A DNA stretch of 64,000 bases from Holophagaceae bacterium (GTDB taxonomy: Bacteria > Acidobacteriota > Holophagae > Holophagales > Holophagaceae), in assembly GCA_016722505.1 (NCBI GenBank), contig JADKJH010000001.1, positions 930,001 through 994,000 on the forward strand, written 5' to 3'. Position 1 is the first letter of the stretch. Each line of letters begins with the position of its first letter. Of the stretch, positions 33,180-41,848 are shown piece after piece. The notes under the pieces are model-generated. The model saw only the letters and a list, made by a program, of their open reading frames with translations, did no database searches and had not been told where the DNA came from. Position numbers and translations under genes: made by a program.

Positions 33180-33807
33180 CAAACCCCCGTTTCGCAAAGC
33201 GGTTGAGTTTTTCGTCCACATCCCGCATCTCCAGCGCCCGCGCCACGTAACGGCCTATTGGATCGGCTTCCAGGTTCACGACATCACCTGGCTTCATAGT
33301 GGCCAGGGCTGTGCGTTTCACGGTTTCTGGAATGATCGCCACGCTGAACCAATCGCGGCCACAGTCCACCACCGTGAGCGAAATCCCATCCACGGCGATG
33401 CTGCCCTTGGGAGCTGTCATGGGCGCCAAGAAAGAGGGCATCGAGAACCGCCATAGCCCTTCGCCTTGAGGGCGTTCGAGCAGCGCGCCAAGGCCATCCA
33501 CGTGGCCACTGACAAGATGGCCGTCCAGCGGGTCCCCTACTTGAAGGCTAGGTTCAAGGTGCAGCGTGGAGCCAATAGTGACGCGGCCCAGCGTGGTCTT
33601 GGCGAGCGTCTCTTCGCTCAACTCTGTTTCCCATGCCCGGTCATCGCAAAGCACCGAGGTCAGGCAGGCGCCATTCACAGCGATGCTCGCCCCCAGGCCG
33701 GCGCGGTCCAGCGCGGCTTTGGGCGCCGCGATGCGCAACCGCGCGCCGCCGCTTCGGGGGCTGCGGGATTCCAGTGTGCCAAGGTGGCGGATCAAACCGG
33801 TGAACAT
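33169..33807 (-). CDS. ribE: Riboflavin synthase alpha chain
   Basis: Dismutates two lumazines to riboflavin and a pyrimidinedione. 212 residues with two lumazine-binding repeats: MFTGLIRHLGTLES and the first barrel with SIAVNGACLTSV, then LVSGHVDGLGAL and a second barrel with SIAVDGISLTVVD. Length and duplicated barrels are standard. No other rib genes nearby and no FMN riboswitch seen upstream, where the APC permease ends 4 bp away. Confidence 0.95.
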   Translation of the reverse strand: MFTGLIRHLGTLESRSPRSGGARLRIAAPKAALDRAGLGASIAVNGACLTSVLCDDRAWETELSEETLAKTTLGRVTIGSTLHLEPSLQVGDPLDGHLVSGHVDGLGALLERPQGEGLWRFSMPSFLAPMTAPKGSIAVDGISLTVVDCGRDWFSVAIIPETVKRTALATMKPGDVVNLEADPIGRYVARALEMRDVDEKLNRFAKRGFDEP

Positions 33808-33811
33808 GTTC

Positions 33812-35383
33812 CTACGCCTTTAAATCCCCATTTTGCAATGCGCTTTTCTTGGCGCCATAAAGGAAATAGATCACCAAGCCAATGGCCAGCCAAACCACGA
33901 AGCGGATCCAGGTCAGCCAAGGCAGACCCAAGGCGAACCAGACGCAGCCGATGATGCCCGCTGGAGCGAGCAACCACATGGCCGGCATCTGGAATTTCCG
34001 GGGGGCTTCAGGCCGGCGGTAACGCAAGACCATCACGGCAACGCAGACGACGGCGAACGCGAACAGAGTTCCAATATTGGTGAGTTCCACGACTTCATCG
34101 ATATTCAGCAGGGCCGCTGGAATCGCCACAATGAAGCCCGTAAGGATCGTCGCGTTGGAGGGTGTCTTGAATTTCTGATGGATCTTCCCGAACCAGGGGC
34201 CCAGCAGTCCATCGCGGCTCATGGACATGAAGATGCGGGGTTGTCCCACCTGGTAGACCAGCAGCGCGGCCGTGGTAGCGATGACGGCGCCGAAACTGAT
34301 GACTGCGGCGATGGCAGTCATTTTGTGTTCAGTAAAGATGTATGAAAGCGGATCCGCGATACCACCCAATTTGGTGTAATGCACCATGCCCGTGGTCACC
34401 AACGCCACGCCCGCATAGATCACGGTGCAGATGGCCAGGGACCAAAGGATGCCCAGCGGCAGATCCCGGCCCGGATTGCGGCATTCCTCGGCTGTCGTGC
34501 TCACCGCATCGAATCCGATGAAGGCAAAGAAAATGATGGCCGCGCCAGCCTGAATGCCTTTGAATCCATGGGGAATGAACGGGTGCCAATTGGCGGGGGC
34601 GATGAATTGAATGCCAAGGCCCACCACCGCCAGCAGAATGACCACCTTGATGACCACCATGATGCTGTTGGCGCGCGCGCTTTCTTTGATTCCGATGTAG
34701 CAGAGCCAGGTGATGAGCACGGTGATGATCACCGCCAACAGGTTGATGGTGATAGGGAAGCCGCCGATGGTGGGGGCGCTCTTGAGCACGTCCCAATTGG
34801 CAAAAGTGGCAGGGCCGTTCGCGATTCCGGCCTTGGCGTCGGCGAGCACGTGCAATTTTTCAGATAATCCAAGTTTCTCCACCCCTGCTCCCAATTTAAG
34901 GGCGCTGCGGGGGTCCATAGCCAGCCAGCTGGGGATGTTCACATGGAAGACATTCGAGAGGAAACTGCGGGCATAGTCGCCCCACGAAATGGCCACAGCC
35001 ACGTTCGACACGGCATATTCCAATAGCAAGTCCCAACCGATGATCCAGGCCATCAGCTCGCCCAAGGTCGCGTAAGCGTATGTGTAGGCCGAACCAGAAA
35101 CCGGGATCATGGAGGCCAACTCGGCATAGGCAAGGGCCGTGAAGCCGCAGATGAGGGCCACCAGCAGGATGCTCAGCACCAGGCTGGGGCCCGCGGGATA
35201 ACGGCCATCGGCCATATTCCCGGCTGCCGCGGTGCCTATGGTCGAAAAAATGCCCGCACCGATGATGGCGCCGATGCCGAACATCGCCAGGTCGAAGGCG
35301 CCAAGATGTTTCTTGAGTTGATGTTCCGGTTCTTCGGCTGTGGCCTTGAGCTGTTCGAGGGATTTTGTGCGGAAAAAATTCAT
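33812..35383 (-). CDS. APC-family amino acid permease
   Basis: 523 residues from ATG 35383; longer in-frame sequence runs into the repeat element and the divergent gene. Start MNFFRTKSLEQL followed by LKKHLGAFDLAMFGIGAIIGAGIFSTIG, the APC substrate-binding helix 1. About 12-14 helices. The motif FFAFIGFDAVSTTAEECRNPGRDLPLGI is characteristic of cationic amino-acid transporters (CAT/YfnA type). Inner-membrane uptake of an amino acid; specificity not determinable from sequence alone. Confidence 0.9.
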   Translation of the reverse strand: MNFFRTKSLEQLKATAEEPEHQLKKHLGAFDLAMFGIGAIIGAGIFSTIGTAAAGNMADGRYPAGPSLVLSILLVALICGFTALAYAELASMIPVSGSAYTYAYATLGELMAWIIGWDLLLEYAVSNVAVAISWGDYARSFLSNVFHVNIPSWLAMDPRSALKLGAGVEKLGLSEKLHVLADAKAGIANGPATFANWDVLKSAPTIGGFPITINLLAVIITVLITWLCYIGIKESARANSIMVVIKVVILLAVVGLGIQFIAPANWHPFIPHGFKGIQAGAAIIFFAFIGFDAVSTTAEECRNPGRDLPLGILWSLAICTVIYAGVALVTTGMVHYTKLGGIADPLSYIFTEHKMTAIAAVISFGAVIATTAALLVYQVGQPRIFMSMSRDGLLGPWFGKIHQKFKTPSNATILTGFIVAIPAALLNIDEVVELTNIGTLFAFAVVCVAVMVLRYRRPEAPRKFQMPAMWLLAPAGIIGCVWFALGLPWLTWIRFVVWLAIGLVIYFLYGAKKSALQNGDLKA

Positions 35384-35438
35384 GCGGATCTTTCCTGGTT
35401 TGGAAACGTTTCGATGGGAAAGAATCAGGGTATCAGGT

Positions 35439-35521
35439 GGGCTTTGGGCTGTAGGCGTTAGTCTGTAGGCACTACAACAGACGCGGCCTCTGGCCCCGCC
35501 CACAGCCCAAAGCCCAAGCCC
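35439..35521. repeat. Heptad-repeat hairpin element, GGGCTKT type, abutting the DUF58 start
   Basis: Left heptads GGGCTTT GGGCTGT AGGCGTT AGTCTGT (35439-35466); centre gcggcctctggccccgc; right arm CACAGCC CAAAGCC CAAGCCC (35501-35521), directly before the ATG at 35522. Lies in the divergent spacer between the permease and DUF58. Confidence 0.75.
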
Positions 35522-36505
35522 ATGTTCCTCTGGAAAGACCGCCGACTCCGCTTGAACCTGACCCGCCTCGGTATTCAATACCTCGTGGCCTTGTTCCTTG
35601 TGGGCGCATTCTCGGTGAATACCGGGAACAACCTGCTTTATGTGATCTTTTCGATGATGCTCGGACTGTTCCTGGTCTCAGGCTGGGTGAGCCGCGCCGC
35701 GCTCCAGGGCGTGAGTTTAGCTTCTCTGGAAGAGGGGAATCTCTTTGCAAGAGTGCGCGGCGGCCTGCGCGTGCGAGTCAAAGACAAGGCCCCCACGCGC
35801 ATGAGGGGCATGGAAGTTTATTTGGACATGGAAGATGGCCGGGTGGAACCGGGCTTTCTCGCCGGTGGCGATCCAGCCGGCGGCGAGACCCTATTGGTGC
35901 TTCATGCGCGATGCGAGAAGCGCGGCTGGATAAAAATCCGCAGCCTTGAATTCCGCACAAGCTATCCATTTGGATTCGTCGAAAAAGCCTATCGCTTCAC
36001 CCTCGATCAGGCTGTTCTCGTGTTGCCCCATCCTCGCACCAACATCCTTCCACCACGCGCGCCCCACGGGGAAATGCGCCACAATATTCCCGTTGCGGGG
36101 GAGAGCAGTCCTGAGGGATCACGTCCTCTCCGCCAGGGAGATTCCCCCAGCCGCGTGCACTGGAAACGGACAGCCCAACGGGGGCTGCCCTGGGTCCGCA
36201 CCTTCGAGGGTGAACAGCCCGAAGGGCTGCATCTTCGGCTCGAATTAAAAAATTGGGCTCCTGGCCGCCCATTCGAACGGGAACTGGAGAGGCTTTCGGG
36301 CGCCATCCTGCAAGCCAGGCTCCAGAAACGGGACGTCACCCTTGAGATCTTCGGTGAAAACGCCCGCCGCGAGGCCTTTGGCCATACTGCCTGCTGGCGG
36401 GCCCTGGCTATTTCCGAGCCAGAAGGAGCTGTAAATCCCAACCACATGCTCGACACTTCTGGTTCACTTATCGTCCCGATCCGTGGAGGAGCCCATGCCA
36501 TTTAA
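35522..36505 (+). CDS. DUF58 domain membrane protein
   Basis: 327 residues. Two N-terminal helices (YLVALFLVGAFSVNTGNNLLYVIFSMMLGLFLVSGWV), a beta domain, then the DUF58 signature: RPLRQGDSPSRVHWKRTAQRGLPWVRTFEGE, resembling YRPGDPPRRIDWKxxAR. DUF58 proteins are often encoded with MoxR ATPases and VWA proteins, but none is here. Role unknown, possibly cell-envelope or respiratory-complex maturation. The start codon follows a repeat arm directly, so no clear ribosome site exists. Overlaps cdd by 11 bp. Confidence 0.85.
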   Translation: MFLWKDRRLRLNLTRLGIQYLVALFLVGAFSVNTGNNLLYVIFSMMLGLFLVSGWVSRAALQGVSLASLEEGNLFARVRGGLRVRVKDKAPTRMRGMEVYLDMEDGRVEPGFLAGGDPAGGETLLVLHARCEKRGWIKIRSLEFRTSYPFGFVEKAYRFTLDQAVLVLPHPRTNILPPRAPHGEMRHNIPVAGESSPEGSRPLRQGDSPSRVHWKRTAQRGLPWVRTFEGEQPEGLHLRLELKNWAPGRPFERELERLSGAILQARLQKRDVTLEIFGENARREAFGHTACWRALAISEPEGAVNPNHMLDTSGSLIVPIRGGAHAI

Positions 36506-36926
36506 TAATGCAGATTCCCCAGAATGGACACCGCTCCTGGCGGCCGCCTGGGCGGCCAGGGAACAGGCCCACGCGCCCTATTCCGGGTTTCGCGTGGGAG
36601 CTGCCTTGCGCCGCAAGGGCGGTAAAACAGTGGGTGGCTGCAACGTGGAAAATGCGAGCTATCCGATGTGCACCTGCGCCGAACGCACAGCTATTTGCGC
36701 CGCAGTAGCGGATGGAATGAAGGAAGGTGAACTGGAGGCGCTTGTGGTGGTGACAGGAGCCGATAGCCTGACTCCCCCATGCGGAGCCTGCCGCCAAGTA
36801 ATTGTCGAGTTCGCGGACGATCTGCCGATCCTGCTCGACAATGGACGCCAAAAAGCCTTGCACCACCTGAAAGACTTGCTTCCCCTGGCTTTCACGGGGC
36901 GGAACCTGGGTGCCGCGTCAAAATGA
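36495..36926 (+). CDS. cdd: Cytidine deaminase
   Basis: Deaminates (deoxy)cytidine to (deoxy)uridine; homotetrameric zinc enzyme. 143 residues from ATG 36495 with ggaggag upstream. YSGFRVGAAL and GGCNVENASYPMCTCAERTA carry the first zinc Cys (C61) and catalytic Glu (E63); PPCGACRQ supplies C96 and C99. All catalytic residues intact. Start lies within the end of the DUF58 gene. Confidence 0.96.
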   Translation: MPFNNADSPEWTPLLAAAWAAREQAHAPYSGFRVGAALRRKGGKTVGGCNVENASYPMCTCAERTAICAAVADGMKEGELEALVVVTGADSLTPPCGACRQVIVEFADDLPILLDNGRQKALHHLKDLLPLAFTGRNLGAASK

Positions 36927-37024
36927 CCGGTGGATTTCCGGTTTCCTTGTTGTGGCGCTCAAGCCAGCCGCAGGCAAAGACGGTGCATGGTGCTCCACAG
37001 CTAAGCCGAAGGTGTTACAGCCCC

Positions 37025-37053
37025 TTGTGGTAATCCGGGAGCCTTCCTACACT
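37025..37053 (+). promoter_or_regulatory. Candidate sigma-70 promoter for the TPR gene
   Basis: TTGTGG, 17-bp spacer, TACACT, ending 25 bp before the ATG at 37079. The spacing is ideal and the boxes are moderate matches. Confidence 0.4.
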
Positions 37054-37078
37054 GACTTTAACTATTGCTAGGCCACCC

Positions 37079-40015
37079 ATGTCCATTGATCGCGCCAAAG
37101 TCACCAAGGAAGCCGATAAATTATTGGCGGCAGGCCGTATTGGCAAGGCCATCGAGGAGTATCGAAAACTCCTGGATGACAACCCGAAAGACTTGCCCCT
37201 GATGAACCGCATCGGGGATCTCTGTGTCCAAGCCAAACGGATCGGCGAAGCCATAGACATTTTCAAACGGCTGGGCATGACCTATGAGCGGGATGGGTTC
37301 ACCCAGAAGGGCATCGCCGTATTAAAGAAAGCCACACGCCTGGCACCGGACGATCTGGACATGAGCGGACGCCTAGCGGACATGTACCGCCAGGTCGGCA
37401 TGATCAAGGACGCCCTGCAGGTCCATCTCTCTGTGGCGGAATTCTTCACCAAGAAAGGCCTCATCAAGCGGGCTCTTGAGGAATTCGCAAAAGTCGTGGA
37501 ACTGGACCCCAAGAATCTCAAAAACAAGGTGAAGCTGGCGGATCTCTACAACAAAGAAGGCATGAAGGATCGCGCCGCATCCATCTATCTGGAAGTCGCC
37601 GAAGCGCTGGCCATCGAACAGATGCACACCGAGGCCAACCAGATTCTCGAGCGCGCCAAGGCCATGGTCAGCACACCTCAGGTGTTCTTGACCCAAAGCC
37701 GTTTAGCCGTGATCCAGAAAGATCTCAGCGCCGCGGCCAGCCACCTGCGCGAAGGTTTAAAGGCGAATCCCCGCAGCAATGAATTGCTTGAAGCCTTGGC
37801 CGAAATCGAAATCCAAAGCAAGAATCCGGACCGGGCCTTGGAAGCCTTGGGACAGATCCCCCAATTGCCGGAGAAAGCGCTGCAGCTTTGCGAGCGCGGG
37901 CTGCGGGATCTGGTGAAGGCCAACCGCACGGAAGAAGGCCTGCGGCTCTTCAAGCCCATCGGCCGGGAATTCGCGCGGCGCGGCATGGGGGACAATGCCG
38001 CCAAGGCCCTTAAGAACGCCCTGCAAGGAAATTGGTCCAGCGAAGCCTACATTCAACTGGCGGAGATCGCGCATCAAAGCGGGAACCGGCGGGAACAGGG
38101 CGCTGCGCTTCAAAACGCATTTTCGCTGGCCACTCAGCAGCGGGATCAGAATCTTGCCACACACTTGGGCGAACAACTCCGGACGCTGGGCCTGAACCCA
38201 GGTGAAGCGCCTGACTCCCCGCCATCCACACCGGGAATGCCCGCCTACGCCAGTTCCATGGATCAAACCCATGGCGGCGGCCGGCCCGGCGACACCACCG
38301 AAATGGATCCCGTCAAACAGCTGCAGATCCAGCAGCTGGTGAGGGAAGCCGACGCCCACACCCGCTCCAAGTCCACGGATCGCGCAGTGGAGGCTTATAA
38401 AAAGATCCTGGAGTTGGATCCCGCCTTCGATATCGCCATTGATAAGATCGCCGAGATCCATAAAGCCTCCGGCATTCTCAGCCGCGTGCAGATGCACTAT
38501 GTCCAGACAGCCCAGATTCTGGTGGGCAAGGGCTTCCGGAACAAAGCCATCGAATTATTGGACCGCGCAGAGCAGATGTTCCCAGGTTCCACGCGACTGC
38601 ATCGCCGGACCTTAGGTTTGCTTGACGCGGCGGCGCCCGTAATTCCGGATGCCCCACCCGCTTTTGCCCCACAGGCCCCCGCTCCAGCTCCGGTTCCTCC
38701 TCAAGCGCAGGTTATCCCAAGGCCGGATCCCTTTGCGATGGCGCCACCACCCATGGCTGAATCCATCGCCTTAGGGCCACCCCCGAGCGAGTCCTTGGCA
38801 GGCGTTCCACTCAGTTCCCTGCTCCCCCCGGAAATCGCGGCTGCACCAGAACTTTCCCCGGAGATGTTGATCCCCCTGGATGTTCCCGGCAGTCTTCCTG
38901 GCATTGTTCCTGTCGCTCCTCCGCCCCCGCCGTATCTGGAGCCGGCAGCACCACTCGCGCCCTTCAGCGCCGGGGCCGGAGAATCCATTCCACTCAATCT
39001 TCCAGCCCCCACCGATTCCATGGATTTCATGGCCGATCTGGATCTGAGCGAGGCCCCCTCTTTCAGCCCCGAGGGATCCTCGCCCTTTGATTTCATTCCT
39101 CCAGAGCCGGAAGCGCCGGCGGCCTCCCCCGAGACTGAGGCCTTGGATTTCCTGGCGCCCAGCGCAGCTCTGCCGACCATGCCTATGCCGATCATGCCCA
39201 TGCCGGGTGAAGTCTCGGGCGTCGGCGGCGAGCCTCCAACACTGCCTGGATTCCTGAGCTTCGAGGAATTGCCCAGTTCCATTTCCGCCACTGGCCCCGT
39301 GGTGGATGGCGAATTGGCATCTCTGCTTTCGGATATTGATTTCCAAATGGACTACGGCAGTCCCGATGAAGCCAAAGAGGAAATCGAAACCGCGCTTCAG
39401 CAGTACCAGGACCACCCGGAACTGCTGGCTCGTCTGCATCGGGCCGAAGAGTCCCTGCGGAAAATCGGCCTTGAGGCGAAATCCAAGGAGGCCGATGATT
39501 TCAGCCAGTCCTTTTTCGACCTCACGGACGTTCTCGGCGACGCATTGCTGGAGACAGGCGAAGGCGAGGAAATGCACGATGCCACCAACGTCGTGGAGAA
39601 AGTGCAGAGTGTGGATGAACTATTTTCCGCCTTCCGGGATGGCGTTGAAAAACAAGTCCAGGGCGATGACTACGACACCCACTACAACCTGGGCATAGCC
39701 TACAAAGAAATGATGCTGCTGGAGCCAGCCATCGAAGAGTTCAAAAAGGCCATGGCTGATCCGGAGCGGACCCAGGAATGCTGCTCCATGCTCAGCATCT
39801 GCGAGCTCGAACTGGGCAACCAGGAATCCGCCATCGAATGGCTGAATCAGGGCATCCACGCCCCGGGCTTCCCTCCCGAAGACAGCATCGGCTTGCGCTA
39901 TGACCTGGGTGAGCTGTTCCTATCCATGGGCCGCCCAGCGGAAGCCAAGACCGAGTTCACGGCCGTCCATGAACTGGATCCTGAATACCGGGAAGTCGCC
40001 GCCCGGCTGGGCTGA
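37079..40015 (+). CDS. Large tetratricopeptide-repeat protein with proline-rich linker
   Basis: 978 residues, no signal peptide. Three parts: TPR units at about 1-370 (AGRIGKAIEEYRKLLDDNPKDLPLMNRIGDLCVQAKR is a typical first unit) and 410-510; a Pro/Ala/Met-rich linker at about 515-745 (PMPIMPMPGE; PPPPPYLEP-like); then an acidic segment and a second TPR group at 850-978 (YDTHYNLGIAYKEMMLLEPAIEEFKKAMADPE). Large cytoplasmic TPR proteins of this design are common in Acidobacteria and delta-proteobacteria, likely scaffolds; partners are not evident. Preceded by a candidate promoter. Confidence 0.85.
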   Translation: MSIDRAKVTKEADKLLAAGRIGKAIEEYRKLLDDNPKDLPLMNRIGDLCVQAKRIGEAIDIFKRLGMTYERDGFTQKGIAVLKKATRLAPDDLDMSGRLADMYRQVGMIKDALQVHLSVAEFFTKKGLIKRALEEFAKVVELDPKNLKNKVKLADLYNKEGMKDRAASIYLEVAEALAIEQMHTEANQILERAKAMVSTPQVFLTQSRLAVIQKDLSAAASHLREGLKANPRSNELLEALAEIEIQSKNPDRALEALGQIPQLPEKALQLCERGLRDLVKANRTEEGLRLFKPIGREFARRGMGDNAAKALKNALQGNWSSEAYIQLAEIAHQSGNRREQGAALQNAFSLATQQRDQNLATHLGEQLRTLGLNPGEAPDSPPSTPGMPAYASSMDQTHGGGRPGDTTEMDPVKQLQIQQLVREADAHTRSKSTDRAVEAYKKILELDPAFDIAIDKIAEIHKASGILSRVQMHYVQTAQILVGKGFRNKAIELLDRAEQMFPGSTRLHRRTLGLLDAAAPVIPDAPPAFAPQAPAPAPVPPQAQVIPRPDPFAMAPPPMAESIALGPPPSESLAGVPLSSLLPPEIAAAPELSPEMLIPLDVPGSLPGIVPVAPPPPPYLEPAAPLAPFSAGAGESIPLNLPAPTDSMDFMADLDLSEAPSFSPEGSSPFDFIPPEPEAPAASPETEALDFLAPSAALPTMPMPIMPMPGEVSGVGGEPPTLPGFLSFEELPSSISATGPVVDGELASLLSDIDFQMDYGSPDEAKEEIETALQQYQDHPELLARLHRAEESLRKIGLEAKSKEADDFSQSFFDLTDVLGDALLETGEGEEMHDATNVVEKVQSVDELFSAFRDGVEKQVQGDDYDTHYNLGIAYKEMMLLEPAIEEFKKAMADPERTQECCSMLSICELELGNQESAIEWLNQGIHAPGFPPEDSIGLRYDLGELFLSMGRPAEAKTEFTAVHELDPEYREVAARLG

Positions 40016-40019
40016 TGCA

Positions 40020-40095
40020 GGTTGCGAGGTACGAGGTATGAGGTAAAAGACATACCATGCTTCGCCCATCTTGCCTCAACCCTCATATCTCACAC
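40020..40095. repeat. Heptad-repeat element, GAGGTAT type, overlapping the fmt 3' end
   Basis: Left heptads GAGGTAC GAGGTAT GAGGTAA (40026-40046). The right arm with CCTCA/CTCAT blocks at 40072-40090 encodes the last residues of Fmt (VRYEG) on the minus strand. Lies between convergent genes. Confidence 0.6.
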
Positions 40096-41002
40096 CTGAC
40101 TGACCCCATGGTTGAAGGGCTTGAAGTGCGGGCTGCACGGCCTTGCCGGGGCGTTGGAGTTGCGTGAGCTCAAGTGCTTGGCCATCGCCTGCGGTGAGCC
40201 AGGCGCCCGCTTTATCCCAACGCAATGCGCCCGGCGTGTCACTGCTGGCTTTCAAGGATCCGACGCCGATCACTTTGAGAGCTTGGTTTTCCACCCGCAA
40301 TTCGGTTCCAGGCCAGGGCTGCATGGCCCGGATACGGCGATGCAATTCCAGGGCGGGACTGGACAGCTCTAGACGCGCCATTTCCTTGGTGAGTTTCGGG
40401 GCGAAGGTGGCGGCCGAATGGACCTGCTCTTGGGGATGGGCTGAGCCGTCCAATAGCGAGGGAAGGTGGTTTTCCAGCAAGATCGCCGCATCCCCCGACA
40501 GTTGCCCGAGCAGCGTTTCCGAGGTGTCCTGCAGCATGATGGGGCGTCGGCTCATGGCCAGCACCGGACCCTCATCAAGGCCTGGGGTCAATCGCATGAG
40601 ACTCACACCGGTCTCCGCGTCCCCCGCCAGGAGTGCGTGGTTCACAGGTGCCGCGCCCCGCCAACGGGGCAGTAACGAAAAATGCAAATTCCATGCGCCC
40701 AGGCTGCACGAATCCAGCATCCAGGAAGGCAGGATGTGGCCGTAGGCCACCACGATGGCCAGATCAATCTCCAGAGAAGCCCAAAGTTCCTTCATTCCGT
40801 CGATCTTCCAGCGTTCCGGCTGGTGAACAGTGAGGCCGAGTTCGAGCGCAGCCACCTTCACAGGCGGCGCCGTGAGCACGCGGCCTCTCCCCGTGGGCCG
40901 GTCAGGATTGCAGAAGACCGCCTGGACCGGGTGGGCCGCCGCCAAGGCGCGAAGCACCGGCACCGCGACCTGGGGGGTGCCAAGAAAGGCGATGCGCGTC
41001 AC
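40076..41002 (-). CDS. fmt: Methionyl-tRNA formyltransferase
   Basis: Formylates initiator Met-tRNA. 308 residues. N-terminal GART fold: IAFLGTPQVAVPVLRAL, NPDRPTGRGRVLTAPPVK, and the active-site NLHFSLLPRWRGAAPVNHALLAGDAETGVSLMRLTPGLDEGP. C-terminal OB-like domain RRIRAMQPWPGTELRV. Pairs with def 4 bp upstream, the usual operon. Its last residues lie in a repeat element. Confidence 0.96.
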   Translation of the reverse strand: MTRIAFLGTPQVAVPVLRALAAAHPVQAVFCNPDRPTGRGRVLTAPPVKVAALELGLTVHQPERWKIDGMKELWASLEIDLAIVVAYGHILPSWMLDSCSLGAWNLHFSLLPRWRGAAPVNHALLAGDAETGVSLMRLTPGLDEGPVLAMSRRPIMLQDTSETLLGQLSGDAAILLENHLPSLLDGSAHPQEQVHSAATFAPKLTKEMARLELSSPALELHRRIRAMQPWPGTELRVENQALKVIGVGSLKASSDTPGALRWDKAGAWLTAGDGQALELTQLQRPGKAVQPALQALQPWGQSGVRYEG

Positions 41003-41006
41003 GGGA

Positions 41007-41513
41007 TCACGAGGCTTTCCGCTGTTTTTGGTACCTGCGCTGGATAACTTGGCGCTTCACGGGGCCAAAGTACTCCACGAAGAGCCGACCGCGTAGATGG
41101 TCTATTTCATGGCAGAAGGCGCGCGCCATCAGATCCTCGCCCCAGATTTCATCCCAGGTTCCGTCCGGCCGCCGATTCTTGATCGTGACCTTTTTCGGGC
41201 GCTCCAACACTTCATGGATACCCGGAATCGAAAGGCAGCCCTCGGGACCGATTTGGCTGCCCTCGGTCTTGATGATCTCGGGATTGATGAGAATGAGCCT
41301 CTGCGCTGGGTCCTCCCCGCAGGACGTGTCAATCACGGCGAGATTGAGATTCACACCTACTTGCGGGGCCGCCAGCCCGACACCTTCTTCGTCCAGAGCC
41401 GTCTCGAACAGGTCCGCCACCAGTTGATCCAGCTCAGGTGACCAGTCCTCCACATCGGCACTGTTCATTTTTAGTCGGGGGTCACCCCAGGTGAGTACGG
41501 GTCGGACGGCCAT
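41007..41513 (-). CDS. def: Peptide deformylase
   Basis: Removes the formyl group from nascent proteins. 168 residues with all three motifs: GVGLAAPQVG, EGCLSIPG (C93 metal ligand) and HEIDHLRG (H135, E136, H139). Standard length for a type 1B/2-like bacterial PDF. First gene of def-fmt. The ATG at 41513 precedes VRPVLTWGDPRL, matching the family start. Confidence 0.96.
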   Translation of the reverse strand: MAVRPVLTWGDPRLKMNSADVEDWSPELDQLVADLFETALDEEGVGLAAPQVGVNLNLAVIDTSCGEDPAQRLILINPEIIKTEGSQIGPEGCLSIPGIHEVLERPKKVTIKNRRPDGTWDEIWGEDLMARAFCHEIDHLRGRLFVEYFGPVKRQVIQRRYQKQRKAS

Positions 41514-41543
41514 GCATTCCTCGATCTTTAAGTTTAGGAGCGG

Positions 41544-41580
41544 TTACGAAATAATCAGCGATTTTCTGATTAGTTCGTTA
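41544..41580. repeat. REP-like hairpin, copy at 41.5 kb
   Basis: Arms ttacgaaataatcag and ctgattagttcgtta around the loop cgatttt, 15 bp with two mismatches. Shares arm and loop sequence with the hairpin at 48084-48140, so both belong to one repeat family. Confidence 0.7.
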
Positions 41581-41596
41581 TGGCATGTCGGCGCGG

Positions 41597-41637
<41 letters not shown>

Positions 41638-41848
41638 GTCCGCGCTCCATCTATGGGCGCGGGCTCACTTTGTTCACAGAGTTGGAGCCTCTATGCCGGT
41701 CCACCATGGCGCTGACGAAGTTATTTCGTCATAACGGCTTAGAAGGGGAGCGAAGCTTTGATAAGCTTGAAGATTCGGGCCAATGGCCATATGGCTCCGC
41801 AGTTCAGCGGGGTTGCTGGGTTATGGTCCGCTCCAGGAGAGTCCCTTC

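Noticed and set aside
36927..37078. Possible small RNA or tRNA in the cdd-TPR spacer
   Set aside because: No cloverleaf or strong terminator; only a promoter-like pair was seen.
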